From the NCBI RefSeq assembly GCF_011386835.1, contig NC_088801.1, forward strand, positions 17,966,824-18,030,823: a stretch of DNA of 64,000 nucleotides. The letters are read 5' to 3'. This stretch comes from Chrysemys picta bellii. Its lineage: Eukaryota > Chordata > Testudines > Emydidae. Of this stretch, positions 23,565-35,250 are shown piece by piece. The translations under genes and the position numbers were made by a program. Each line of letters opens with the position of its first letter. Position 1 is the first letter of the stretch. Under the pieces are notes generated by a model. That model was given only the letters and a program-made list of their open reading frames with translations, did no database searches and had not been told where the DNA came from.

Positions 23565-23745
23565 CGGGATGGCTCTTTTATTGTTAAAGTGTGGCTCCTC
23601 TCCCCCACCCCCATTCTCCACCTACCAGACTGGGGAAGGGAGATCTCGGGGCTTCTGCCCTGTGGCAGGGTGGTGCTCCTGGCTCTCCAACTTCTGAAGA
23701 TTATTGTCTGCACCTCAGAGGGTCAGTAAGTTTGGCCACCTCTGC
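23565..23745 (-). mobile_element. short hAT-type element, 181 bp
   Basis: On the minus strand it begins CAGAGGTGGCCAAACTTACT, a terminus I recognise from a reptile hAT family. The other end is CGGGATGGCTC. The flanks CCATAGAT (23557-23564) and CCATAGAG (23746-23753) agree in 7 of 8 bases, as expected for an aged 8-bp target duplication. Confidence 0.7.
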
Positions 23746-24134
23746 CATAGAGTCTGCCCAGCTGAATCCTTCTCTCTCTATTCCTCCCCGTTTTCTTCCC
23801 TGGCTCCCCTTCCAGCCCCAAGTTTTTTGTGACCTCTTCCCCAGCTGGTGGAAGATTGGGTGAGAAATACGTTGGCCCTCCTTCAGTGCAGCTTACAGTG
23901 AAGGGGGCACCTGCTGTGCTGTATTGCAGCAAAGAGGCAGCTGCTGTGCTCAGCTCTGCCCCACACTCAGCAGTATACTAACAGGAAGCTCAGCTTTTAG
24001 GAGAGAGAGCAGCAGTCTCTGTCCTCCTGCCAGCTTTGCACAGTGCCCTTAAACGTTAGGATGTTTGCACTATAGTTAAACCCCTCGGCTTAAGTTGCCA
24101 CAGTTGCCAGATTGTTAAAATTCCATAATACAAG
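23746..24134. other. MGAT5 intron, unassigned
   Basis: Moderately GC-rich intron sequence (CAGCTGCTGTGCTCAGCTCTG and similar words) that I cannot assign to a repeat family. Confidence 0.4.
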
Positions 24135-24347
24135 AGCAACAGAGGGTCCTGTGGCACCTTTAAGACTAACAGAAGTATTGGGAGCATAAGCTTTCGTGGG
24201 TAAGAACCTCACTTCTTCCCTTGCATCTGAAGAAGTGAGGTTCTTACCCACGAAAGCTTATGCTCCCAATACTTCTGTTAGTCTTAAAGGTGCCACAGGA
24301 CCCTCTGTTGCTTTTTACAGATTCAGACTAACACGGCTACCCCTCTG
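24135..24347 (+). mobile_element. Penelope-like terminal fragment with an 83-bp perfect inverted repeat
   Basis: The arms 24135-24217 and 24230-24312 are exact reverse complements (83 of 83 bases), separated by a 12-base spacer. A tail ending ACACGGCTACCCCTCTG follows. The insertion is flanked by ATAATACAAGAGC on both sides (24125-24137 and 24348-24360), a target duplication of at least 10 bp. The arm sequence (GTGGCACCTTTAAGACTAAC, then AGCATAAGCTTTCGTGGG) is the very common turtle dispersed repeat also found at 41055 and 63814. I assign it to Penelope-like elements because its core fits the hammerhead ribozyme pattern known in their terminal repeats. That assignment is inference. Confidence 0.75.
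24227..24265 (+). ncRNA. hammerhead-ribozyme-like core
   Basis: In order, the strand carries CTGAAGA (fits CUGANGA, 24227-24233), then an arm pair GTGAGGT / ACCCAC with loop TCTT and one bulged A (stem II). GAAA at 24252-24255 is followed by GC-TTAT-GC, a 2-bp stem III, and TC as the UH cleavage position (24264-24265). This is the type I layout with minimal stem III reported for Penelope-like elements and newt satellite ribozymes. Stem I, which would join the flanks, looks weak here. Activity is therefore doubtful, while the core match is direct from sequence. Confidence 0.55.
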
Positions 24348-24360
24348 ATAATACAAGAGC

Positions 24361-25320
24361 TGATTTGAGGCAATTGTTCATGCAATTGTAAATAAAAATG
24401 TTTATAAAGCTGTATTTATCTTCATATTTTTTTCATATTGCTCTCTCTGACTCCAGTTAATCCTGAAACACCCATATTCATTGGCAATTAACAATTAGCA
24501 TTTCTGCAAACTCTTTCTCACTAGTGTCCTAAATATGTAGGCTCCAGAACCCTTTTCATTAGATAAGTTAGGGTCAATTAAGAATGCTTACCACTTCTGC
24601 ATTAGGGAAATCAGCATTACTTTCAGGTGTCTGCGTATATGTGTGTAAAATGATCACTTTACAATGTCAATCAAATGTATTCAGAAATTGCAGTGCAACA
24701 GATGACTAATAGGAAGTCTGCTGTCTAGGTTTGCTAGTCCTATTTCCTATTGATTTTATCACAAACGTGCCTTTTATGTATTCAAGGAATGTTGAAGCTA
24801 TCCAACTTCTATTGGAAACTGAAAAGAGCCACACAGATGTAAAACTTTTTTTATCCTGTTGACAGGCTGTCTTGCTTCCATCTCTTAGGGTTGCTTAAAA
24901 TACTGAGGTGCCTAGACCAAACAGTGAAGAGAATCATTTTTTGTTGGATTCTGAAAATTAGCTGTCTTTCCTGAATGACTAAAAATAAACACTTAATGTG
25001 CTCATTGTTTAAATAGTTAACATTTATTCATAGTGGTATCTAACCTATCACAGTTATTTCTTGGCCTCAGCGTAGGAAAATACCAACTGTTACTACACAG
25101 TGGTATTTGAGTGACCAACTGACTTTTCAGTGGTAACCACATTACTTCAGCTTTGCAGCCAGAAAATGGGTGACTTGTCCTTTTTCTGTATTTTATGCAC
25201 ACACACCTGAATGCTGCTAAATGAATATGATCCAAGCCTTTTCCTGTTTCATACATTAGGTACTAATCAGTATGACATGACGTAAGACCGTTCAAATCCC
25301 CCCTCCCCCCCTTAAACATG
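24361..25320. other. MGAT5 intron, nothing recognised
   Basis: AT-rich unique-looking intron. Confidence 0.5.
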
Positions 25321-25328
25321 ATCAAATA

Positions 25329-25923
25329 CAGGGGTGAAAGTAACTTACAGGACTTACCGGTACTGCCGGAAGAGGTGTGGCCTCAACCGGAAGAGGCGGG
25401 GCCTATCAAGATTTAAAGGCCCTGGGGCACCAGCTGTGGCTGGGAACCCCAGGGTCTTTAAATCAACCCGGGGCTTCCAGCTGCAGAGGTGGCTGGGAGC
25501 CCCCGGGGCTCAGGGTCAAATTAAAGGGCCCGGGGCTCCAGCCACTGTGGGGAGCCCCGAGCCCTTTAAATCCCGGCCCCAGCCCAGCTGCCGGAGCTGC
25601 GGGCAGGATTTAAAGGGCTCTGGGCTCCCCGCAGCTGCGGAAGCTCTGAGCTCTTTAAATCCCGGCCCTAGCCTGACCGCCAGAACTGCAGGGGGGATTT
25701 AAAGGGCTCGGGGCTCCCCACAGCGGCAGGGAGCTCCGAGCCCTTTAAATCCCGGCCCGGGCACCGGAGCTGCGAGTGGGATTTAAAGTTCTCTGGGCTC
25801 CCCGATGCGGTGGGGAGCCCAGAGCCCTTTAAATCCCCGCCGCGGAAGCCGGTGCGGTCCGGCATGGTGTACTGGCTCTTGCCGGTATGCCATACCGGAC
25901 CGTACCAGCTTACTTCCCCTCTG
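25329..25923. mobile_element. GC-rich non-autonomous hAT transposon, 595 bp, complete
   Basis: The termini CAGGGGTGAAAGTAA and TTACTTCCCCTCTG are inverted copies. The 8-bp target duplication ATCAAATA is perfect (25321-25328 and 25924-25931). The interior holds four palindromic hairpin units about 85-90 bp apart, at roughly 25512-25573, 25607-25664, 25696-25754 and 25779-25838. Each reads ATTTAAAGGGCTC … GAGCCCTTTAAAT. CCGGTA words lie near both ends. Long open frames on both strands are compositional. Confidence 0.93.
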
Positions 25924-25931
25924 ATCAAATA

Positions 25932-27525
25932 TAATGGGAAAGGCCCTCTGTAGAGAAATGACCCTGGTCACATTGATTGGAAAGAAGCCAACATCTGAAT
26001 TATGTATTGCCAAAACAAAATGAAAAAAGCACTTATGTTAATGCTTTTGATACTTTTATGTACTACGAAAGATGATTGGTTGGATCAGGATATTGGTAAT
26101 GAGACACAAAGGTTTTTATTTCTGGATCACTGGTCTGACTGAGACTTTATGGAGAGAAAATCCTAATTGCAGTTCTTCTGAGCAGTTAATTCTGCAGAAT
26201 GGCCCTATTACTGTATTTATCCAGCTATAATTGGTCTATACTGTGCTTAAATGTGGAAAAATTGCTCCCTTACAGATCTTTGTCTGCATGGAAGATGCAA
26301 TATAAAGCTAATACAACTTTAATGTAAGCAAAATATGTCCCCAATGGAGAAGTCTGATGATAAATTAGAAGAATAGCTTTTTACATTTCTGGATTAAACC
26401 AGAATCAGAGCAGAGATAGGATTATGTTACAGGAAATAACTGTGCATGCTGACTAGCATTTGATGTCTGCAATTGCTCGTTCTGAATAATTGTCCACTGA
26501 AAATATTGCACCTTTTTGGTCCAATCTTCATTAAGAGTTGAGATACTCAGCAGACGAAATTTGCCCATCTTGGGTTATAGTATTTTATCTGACAAATAGC
26601 AAAGATTTGAGAGCATTTCATAGGTAATATAGTCTGAGTAGAAGGAGGTACAGTAATGATGTACCATGTCCAGAGAAGGCTGAAGCAAATGAGACAGATG
26701 GATTCTATACTGAGAATAAGATGGAGAGTGAGAAATGGAGAACTAGAGAGGCAGTCAAAGAAACTTTCTAGGAGGAATGTTAGACTGGATGTCTTCCAAT
26801 TCATACCACAAGATCAAAAATGTTGTTTGAAAAAGTTTTGTTGCATTGTGATTATCCCTCATTCTTGACTGCTTCCCAATTTAACACCCATACATTCTGC
26901 TACATGTACTGTTGACAAAAAGTTCTAAAGACTTCATGAAACAAACCAATCTCAGCTTCTCCTATCCCTGCACAATTCAGTGCAATAAAAAGGTAGGGAT
27001 GCACATCACAAAACCAGTCCCATTTCTTCAGGACTCTGAGGCTTGTCAGTTTAACATAGTTTGAAACTTCTTTATTATTTTTTAATACTTAACATTTCCA
27101 GCTTACCTTTCTGTAGGAACAGAGCCAGACTCCTAATGGGATGAAAGCATTTTATGTTGCTGCTTAGCATCATAAACCTTGATCAATTTCCAGCACCAAT
27201 AGGCAGAATAGGGGTTGCTATTATCGGAAACTTGGAAAGTAAAATGACTAATATTCTGTTTATGCCCATTGTCTGTTGCTATAAACCAGGAGTTACTATA
27301 TGATCTATATTAGCCTATTTTTGTTTGGCTGAGTATTTACTTGGAAACTGTGTAGTGTAATATCATGGTATGATTTAATTACTCCTCTAGTTCAGGTTTT
27401 TTTGGGCTTTTTATAGTACGGCTGTAGTCTTAGGAGTGTAGTCTTGGGGGTGAAAATTATTTCCCTGAATTACTATAAATGAATAATGGGAATGTGACTT
27501 AGACAAGTGTGTCTTGCTTTTATAG
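25932..27525. other. MGAT5 intron, nothing recognised
   Basis: AT-rich intron leading to the TTGCTTTTATAG acceptor of the last exon. No repeat was identified. Confidence 0.6.
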
Positions 27526-27724
27526 GTATAACGTGGAATGCCATACTGTTGAATCTGCAAATGATATCGTGGTCCCATCTTTTGATGAAAGCAGGAAACA
27601 CTGCATTTTTCAGGGCGATCTTTTGCTGTTCAGCTGTGCAGGATCCCATCCAAACCACAAACGAATCTGCCCCTGCAGAGACTATAATAAGGGACAGGTT
27701 GCACTTTGTAAAGATTGTCTATAG
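27526..27724 (+). CDS. MGAT5: MGAT5 terminal coding exon and stop
   Basis: The first base completes the split lysine codon, then 65 residues follow, including VVPSFDESRKHCIFQGDLLL and ending KGQVALCKDCL, with TAG at 27722-27724. This is the exact C-terminus of MGAT5, including the CPCRD and CKDC cysteines near the end, and it differs from the paralogue MGAT5B. Acceptor TATAG is at 27521-27525. With the four upstream exons it yields the last 231 residues with no frameshift or premature stop, so the gene appears intact in this window. Confidence 0.97.
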
Positions 27725-29997
27725 CAGCAGCAGCAGCACCTTGCTTTAGTTTGGGGACAAACAAAGTGGTTTTGAGAGAACTACTTATACTTCCTGCACT
27801 TTTGTCCAGTTGTCTTGCTGCAGGCTGAGCAAATGCTGCCAAGCGGAATTCTCTGAGAAGAGGGATTCATAATTGAAATGATTTTTATTTTTTTTCTAAG
27901 TGAACACTTGCAGTGGAGCTCTTTGAAATCTTCCACCTACTCAAGGAGAAGAGAAATGACGTTCCATGCTTTGTAACTATTTGGAGATCATGGCGAAGAA
28001 CAGTTTATAGAAAATTCCCAGACCCATCAAACTTTTTTTTGTTGTGTTTTGGATGAAACAAGTGTTTTCTATTTTTTTAACATGTTAAAACATCCCGTCG
28101 TCATCAGCTAAGAATATGAACATCATTCCAGTACAAAATTGGGAAAAAAATGCGCTTGGGGGTGGGGGAGAGGACTACATTTATTATTGGGGCACTATTT
28201 TGGGTGCTGCTGCAGCTTGAATGGCTATAAAATGGTGCATTTCACAAGAACTCGGAACCATAAGGTAACACAAATAACAATAGATAGCTGCCTGCTCCCA
28301 GTCCTTTTTTCAAATCCTCACATACTACAAGGTACCGTCTGCATCACAACTACTGTACCGGAGCACTCTAAACAGGCAGCTCTGGGCATGTGAGGATCAG
28401 TGGCTGCCAGTGTGTGACAAATCCTGTTGTTGCTTGAGAACGGATTATGATTGTGGCATACTCTGGCCATTTTAGAATGGACTTGTCATCAGTTGACTGG
28501 GTCTGTTTAGAGAGTGATCCTTGGAATTTGCCCATGCTTCTGTTGTTGTCTGCCTATTCAAAGTACTGTGTGAAGCAAAAAGTATTCCGCATCATTTGAG
28601 CAATATGGTTTGATCCTCAGTTTGCTATATCTTACAGTACTTAAAACATTACTGCAAGATGGAGACAGGATCAACTAACTATCATTATTGTATCATAGGA
28701 ATGTGAACGGTCTTCATAACAAGCTCTGCTTTTAAAGAGGAAGATATTTTAAAGAGCAATTATGAGAGAAGGAAAACTTCTTAAGAAAAATATTGTTGAT
28801 CGCTTTTCCGGATTCTTTGTCCTTTTTTTAAATAGGCGGGCCAGTGATATATTTAAAAACTACAGTTAATTACCAAGAGTTTGAATTGAAATTCAGACTT
28901 GTTTAGAACAGTGAACTAAATCTTTTGAAATAGTAAAACGTATCTTTTTTTTTTTTTTAAGAGTAAATTTCTATTTTTTTGCAGCACAAGCTGACATGTT
29001 TGAAAGCACTGTTCGTGGCTGGGAAAAGTTACGTTAAATTAGAGGGAAATGAATTGCTTAGTCTGCAGTAGGATTTGAAAAAGACCATAGCTTGCAAGTT
29101 TAAAACTTGAGTATTTCCCAGTCATAACTGAAAAACCTCAATTTGATTTTTTTTCCTTTCTTTGTAAAGATTTAACAAGCACTACCCAGTCTCTCCATTA
29201 ATGAAAGTATAGGCACTTTAATATTTTTCTCTAGAATATACCAGGTTCACTCATTTTTTATACCTGTCATTCATTATCTGTGTGAGAGTATTGAAGTCTC
29301 TCATGACCTACCAAAGACCAAATAAGGGAAACATGACAGAAACTGTCAAATTATCAAGAGAAATTAACAGAAAAGTAAAAGTTCAGTTTCCAACTTGAGT
29401 GTAATTTCAAGTATGTTTAAATTCCCTAATTCAACACTCCCATTTCATTGTTACACAATGTAACACGTACTGCAGACTAGATAGAAATTGGTATCTGAAT
29501 GATTGAGTATCCAGAAAGTATATATGGTGCCTGTGCAGCAGTGTTTATCAATAATAACTGGGATGTAATGATAGTAAAGCTTCTGTAATTGCAATAATTC
29601 TACAAAAATGGAACATAACTGGTTACATATTAGGCATAGTTTTGTATGAAAAGAAATTGAGCAGTTGTTGGGAGTGTCGCAGGCATTCCCTCGGTCAGCA
29701 TGGATGTTGTTTGCATTGGCTTTTAATATCCAGGGAACTCTGATTCTTGGCTTTTTTTAGGATTGGAATCTGAGGTGCCTCAACAGTTCATTTTAGGTGT
29801 TCTCCATATTCCTGTACATATGATACGAGTGCAGCCAGAAAAATCCCAGGCTTTAAAGAAAATATGTGCACCAATTTGGGCCTTATATCTGGCATTAACT
29901 TATTGGTGACAACAGAATCTGCCTTTTTGTGATGCAACCTGAGTTTCTGTAATCAGAAATATAATAAGTTAGATGGAACATCACATCATACATTGGC

Positions 29998-30003
29998 AAT
30001 AAA
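29998..30003 (+). terminator. MGAT5: candidate proximal poly(A) signal
   Basis: AATAAA, followed within about 10-30 bases by a TG-rich GTGCATGCGTGCGTGC tract. Position 2.3 kb after the stop is plausible. No expression evidence is available. Confidence 0.3.
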
Positions 30004-32324
30004 GACTTGTGCATGCGTGCGTGCGTGCTTAAACAATCCAAAGCACCATTGCCTACTGTAATATAACAATTAGAAAACATTTGCTGTTTTAAAAAAAAAA
30101 GGCACTAAGCTGTAAATACACACTTGCTTGTTTCTTACCATTGTATGGAACACATGGCATAATACAATTTGTTTTGCCTCTAAAAACTGAGGATAAAGGA
30201 TTTCTGCTAGTTTGTTGATACTGCCATCTCTGATGCACTGTGTTGTTCAGTAATATAGTGCTGTCAGTGCAGTCTTTACCACAGCAGGGGGAGCTATGAT
30301 ATCTATAGTATTTATGTTTATTTCTGAGCTACTGAATTTTGTTACTGTATATTGGAGGAAGGGGGGGGGGGAGGAGGAGAGAAAACTGTTAAGCTCCTTC
30401 CAGTAGCAGAAATCAATGTGGGTTTTTTGTTTGTTTGTTTGTTTTGTTGTTGTTTGGAGGGAGGAAGGGGGCATACTCAGTAGGGCTACATCCTACTCCC
30501 ACAGAGAATTTTGGGAATTTTGCTGTTCCCTTCAAAAGTCCTGCCCAATATGAGACATTTCTGTTTTGTTGTTGTGTCTAAACCTTGAAGATGCTGAGTT
30601 ATCTTTTCAAATGGAAAAGTACTCTTACAATGTGCAGCTTCAGTTTTATTTTCTGAAAGAGAGAAGCATGTTAGATCATGGGAGATAACTTTCTACATAT
30701 GGATATTCTTTGTTTTCAAATTCTGCTTTGCTTGCCTTGAAGACTTATTGGATAGAAAAAAACTGAAGTTGCTATCAACATTTAGTTTTGGTTTTTTTTC
30801 CTGTGGTAATAGTCTTTAAATTTATAAGCAAGTGGGTTCTTGTACAACTGAACACTCCATTCTGCAAGTAAGCACTCAGGCAGATGATAGGGTATTATTT
30901 TAGAAATTATGAATCATTCACTAAAATTGTTGAACTAGATTGTTGCCCATTTTTTCTAAAACGTGGACACACAATCTTCTGTCATAAACTCCATGATTAA
31001 GCTGAATCTTTCCCCTCTTACTTAAATAATAAATGTATAGTCCACATACTGCACTTGAATGATGGCTTTGTGGAAGAATGATTGGTTATAAAATGGGATT
31101 GCATTAATGTATGTATTTTACTTTGTCACTGAAACTCGCACTTCCTTTTTCAGACTTCAGGTTTTTGCAAGAATTAATTTTGGATACACTGACCTGTAAT
31201 TGATGGAAATCAGGTGTGTCAAAACTGAAGTATAACAACCATATTATAAGCTCATAAACATATCCGTCATAAATCAAAAAATTCTTTTGTTTTAAACTTT
31301 TGTATTTTTTGTATGTGACCTGATTTTTGAAAAATCTTATTCCTATGAGATTAGAAAACTTGAGAAAAGAATTTACATAATTTATTAAAGTTAACATAAA
31401 AGGCTTGCCTTTGAAAGGTAAAGTTGGTAAATATACACTGTTTAAAAATGCCAATAAAAACCTCATTTATTTCATATATGCAAGTTGATTTGCACATGTA
31501 CAACTAGATACGCTTATTGCATATTTGGCTTAGTTTTCTTTATGGTTGTGTCTTTTGTTTCTCTCTTTGTAATTTATTAGTTACAATTGTGTGTTTTGTT
31601 TAATGTCATTAAGTTACTTCTGCAAATATTTAATGTTTATGTGCCTTTTTTATTTTTGGATGTATGTTTGGAATGTGGGCACTGTGTGAACAAGTATAAT
31701 GGAACACTGATTTTAGGGTTTTAAAAAAGGCCTTGTTGCTATATAAATACTAAGTGTGACTTCTAAAATGTTTTTTAAATAGCAGAGAAAAGTTGTCTAG
31801 AAATATGAAGGAAAAGATATAACTGGTTCTTTGCAAAGAATCACCATTGTTAATGTAATATCTTTTGTTGAATATGTGTGGTCTGATGGGAAGATAGTGC
31901 ATTGGAATGCAATATTTAAACATAGCTCTCTTGTTTAATGACCTGGGACCAAAATAGATCCACACTGCCCCACAAGAAGACAATGAAGAGCTGGAAATAG
32001 CTATTAAAATTGCCAAATGTGAGTTTGTTAAGGAAATGAGAGAGAGACATTAAAGATTGTGAGGTACTCAGATACTTCAGTAATGGGAATATATAAGATA
32101 GGCATGAGTCTGGGTGCCTGAAAATGTTTTGTTCATTTGCTGGCACTACTAGCCAGAATACAATCGTTTGCTTTTCATGGGTATCTGACTTTATGCAATT
32201 AGAGTCCATAAGTGAGAGGGAACTCGGGGTACTCAGTGCCTGGCAGGCTCTTGGCGAATTAGAAATGTTTGTCTTTCCTGCAGGAAAAGGAGATTTTGAA
32301 TAGCTTATGATCAAATTTCAGTGT

Positions 32325-32582
32325 AGCATGATCTAGAGGACTAACCTTGGAAACGGGGGCCAGGAACTCCTAGGTTCCAATTGCAGCTCTATCACTGATT
32401 TCTGCATCATTTTGTAAGTCATTTATTGCCTGATTTTTTTTCCAGAGGTACATAGCCCCCACAGCTTCCATTGACTTCAAATGGAAAATCAGGTCATTAA
32501 CCTGTGTTTCTTTTCCCTCTGTACAATACAGCTTCTAATACCTATTGTGCTTGCATACCTCAGCCTGGTGGTGTGAGGATTT
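32325..32582 (+). repeat. MIR-type SINE remnant, interrupted
   Basis: GAACTCCTAGGTTCCAATTGCAGC and CTGATTTCTGCATCATTTTGTAAGTC match the MIR tRNA-like head and core in order. The tail GCATACCTCAGCCTGGTGGTGTGAGGATT follows. A short palindromic piece (TTCCATTGACTTCAAATGGAA, about 32466-32486) interrupts it. Confidence 0.5.
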
Positions 32583-32759
32583 TAGCTTGTACTCCACTTT
32601 GAAAATGCACAATACAGTGCAACATAACTGCTAGTGTGCCCTGCCCCTTTACATGGCTGACTTACCCAAGTTACATAGATGATTTGGAAGCTTAGAGTTG
32701 TGTTTTTAATATATACAAGCCCAAATTGCTTTCTCAAGTATGTCTGGCTCACAGTGCAT

Positions 32760-32831
32760 TTAGGGCCAGATTCTGTTCCCGTCAAAGTCAATGGTGGAAT
32801 GGACTTGAAAGGAGGCTGGATCAGATTCTGG
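32760..32831. repeat. short palindromic repeat
   Basis: AGGGCCAGATTCTGTTCCCG … AAAGTCAATGG … GGATCAGATTCTGG is an imperfect inverted repeat with the shared 'GTCAATGG' core. Confidence 0.45.
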
Positions 32832-34390
32832 TAGCCTTTGCATCCACCAACTCCATTCTGTTTTCTTCAAATTAAGAAAGCAGCTACTCCCTTTAATAAA
32901 CAGGAGGCACAGTTTGATTAACGGGATTAACAGTTTGATTCAAATGGGATAAAGGTTTCACATTTTAAGTTACTTTTATCAACAATAGGCTCTCTTGCGC
33001 ATCTATCAGTCATAAATGGTTCTGAATTGTTCACTGCTATGATGTATCTTTCTGCCATGACACCTCGTTTATTTAAAAATGTATATAATTTAATATTTTA
33101 AATAGGTTGAAGTTTTGTTTAAATATCCATTCACCGGGGGGGATAGGGAATTCAGTTTCTAAAGAAAAACGCAGATGACAGATTCCTATTATGACAGTCT
33201 TCAGTGGGAAGTGAGTGATGAGTTGTTGCTGTAGCTCTGATTTTATTCAGATGTACTAGTTTTGTTGGCACGGCCACAAATATTGGCATGGCTTTGTGAT
33301 ATTTGGGCCACAGCCACTTCACTTTTATCTCTTGATTAGCAGAGCTACATCCACTTCTAGTTCTCCTTTGTCCCACTGTCTTCGAGGCGGTTCCAATCAA
33401 TGAGATTTTCAATTGGCATCAGTCTGCTTGGAACAAGAACAGGGAAGGCTTAGGAGGCCTTTAAATAACTGTTGCTGTAAATCCAACCTTTAAATATATA
33501 TTGCTTTAAAATCTATTATTGAACCAAATCTTTTCCTTCATATTTTTAAACTGCTTTATAGAAAAAAAATTTTCAATTTGTTTGAAACTTTTCAGTATAA
33601 TGCTATCTAATAGAATAAAAATGTGTCCACAGGATCAGCAAACTGGCTCCTGAGCAGAGTGCAGACTGTAGGAAATGTATAGCAAATGCAAATGGCTGAA
33701 GCTTGGCTGTCTCCCGTTGAGTTATCAATCCTATCCTTGTTCACAGAGCTAATGTCTTAACACAGTTCAGCTACCACAAACCTCATGTTTATACTTGTAC
33801 ATGGCTTCATTTTAATTTAAGTCCTTTTATGTTAATACTCTTTAAAAACAGCAATACTATTGTGAGTCAGCAGACCCACTCCAACCCTTCAAGAATTCAA
33901 CATTAACTTAATTAATGTCACATTGTCAAATAGTTAAGACCTAGTATCTGCTCTGCTTTAAACCCTAATAAAATAGAATAACCTCAACATTCCAAACACA
34001 GAACCTGCTTTAAAAATCCACTTACTATAAAATCTGCAATGGCCTTCCGTCTGCTGTCTGCAGAGAGATTAATACTAGCGGTGCTCTAGACTGATACTGT
34101 GTGTCCAACAGCACTAACCTGGACTACCCAGGTGAGTAAAGCTACTCATGTGCACGAGTTCTTTAGGATCATAAGGGTGCATGTTGCAGCATTGCAATAT
34201 TATGGACCCCTCCCTGTTCCGACTGAAGTTAATGGCAATGTGTCCATTGATTTCTGTGAGAGGAGACGTTTGCATCACACTGGAAGTTCTAACCCCCTGG
34301 TGTCACTGTTACAAAGCATGGGGCCAAATCCACTCCAACCCTCCCCTGGCCGTGCATCAAGGATTCAGTCTTTCAAGGTGCTGGACACTG

Positions 34391-34507
34391 GCCCTGATCT
34401 AACAAAGCAATGGCTTAGCTTTAAGTAAGTGAATATCCTCATTGAGTTGATTGGGCCTACCCATTTGCTTAAAGCTAAAGACGTTAAATGCTCTGTTAGA
34501 TCGGGGG
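34391..34507. repeat. short palindromic repeat
   Basis: CCTGATCTAACAAAGCA and GGCTTAGCTTTAAGTAAGTG on the left are mirrored by ATTTGCTTAAAGCTAAAG … CTCTGTTAGATCGGGG on the right, around a 30-base centre. The length and inverted ends fit a small palindromic MITE. Confidence 0.6.
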
Positions 34508-34560
34508 AGAGTGTGCAGCACCTTGAGTGGTCAAGCCTCATAAGAGTACAAAACACACAG

Positions 34561-34625
34561 GGCCAAATTCATCCCTGCTGCCACTCCATTAGCTTCAGTA
34601 GGGTTATACCAGGAATGAATTTGCT
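34561..34625. repeat. short palindromic repeat
   Basis: GGCCAAATTCATCCCTGCTG is mirrored by ACCAGGAATGAATTTG. The centre CACTCCATTAGCTTCAGTAG corresponds to the family core 'TTGACTTCAATGG'. Confidence 0.6.
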
Positions 34626-34872
34626 GCATTCATTAACAAATTTTTTGCTGTAATCATTGATGCTGGAGACCATAAAAGAAAGTAACCCCCTTGGTTTGTT
34701 CTCCCTACGAAATACAGGGAGGAACAAGGAAATGCAGTATTTGCCAAATGGAAAAGGAAATTACTAGGGTCAGAAATGTTACCTGGAAGATTCTAAAGCT
34801 ATTCAAGAAAAGGTGGGTGGGCGGATAAAAAGTTAAATTTAAATACTAAAATGAAGTATTTTGAGTTTTGAA

Positions 34873-34957
34873 GGGCCTAATTCTGCTGTCTTTGTTCACA
34901 GAAAATTTTGAAGTCAATGGGAGATTTGCATGTACACAAGAACTTCAGGGTCAGGCT
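34873..34957. repeat. short palindromic repeat, decayed
   Basis: GGGCCTAATTCTGCTGTC, then the core TTGAAGTCAATGGGA, then ACTTCAGGGTCAGG. The arms pair only partly. Confidence 0.4.
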
Positions 34958-35221
34958 CACGTTATACGTTTTCATTTTTAACTCTCTCTTGAAATTTAGT
35001 TCTTTGCTTTTCTGAATGGTTGTGTTCCACTATATTAGGTTCAAGCGGTTTGATTCACATAGTACAAGTTGCAATGGCTGGTTACATATTGTCAAGTTAT
35101 TGAAATTCACTAGGATGGGATTCTTTAAAAATATGTAAATGTCTGAATGTGTACTTTAATGGCATAGAACTACACTTTGATTTTGCTGTTGTAGAGAGAA
35201 CTAGGGAGAACTTTATTTTTC

Positions 35222-35227
35222 AATAAA
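35222..35227 (+). terminator. MGAT5: candidate distal MGAT5 poly(A) signal
   Basis: A CAATAAA hexamer followed by TTTTTCTTGTGTGATTTGG, a typical U/GU-rich downstream element. It lies 7.5 kb after the stop. It is the best-looking signal in the repeat-poor block. Confidence 0.4.
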
Positions 35228-35250
35228 CTTTTTCTTGTGTGATTTGGATT

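Larger units (their letters stand above)
27725..35250 (+). other. MGAT5: probable MGAT5 3' UTR and flank, repeat-poor
   Basis: The sequence after the stop is unusually poor in recognisable interspersed repeats compared with the rest of the window, as expected for transcribed UTR. AATAAA signals on the + strand occur at 29998-30003 and 35222-35227. The latter is followed by a T/G-rich stretch (TTTTTCTTGTGTG), which makes it the better distal candidate. Microsatellites lie at 30006-30029 (TGCG type) and 30427-30452 (TTTG type). The UTR end is not proven. Confidence 0.45.

Noticed and set aside
25334..25928. 122- and 86-codon frames in the GC-rich block
   Set aside because: They translate the hairpin units of a hAT element. 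No protein family was recognised.
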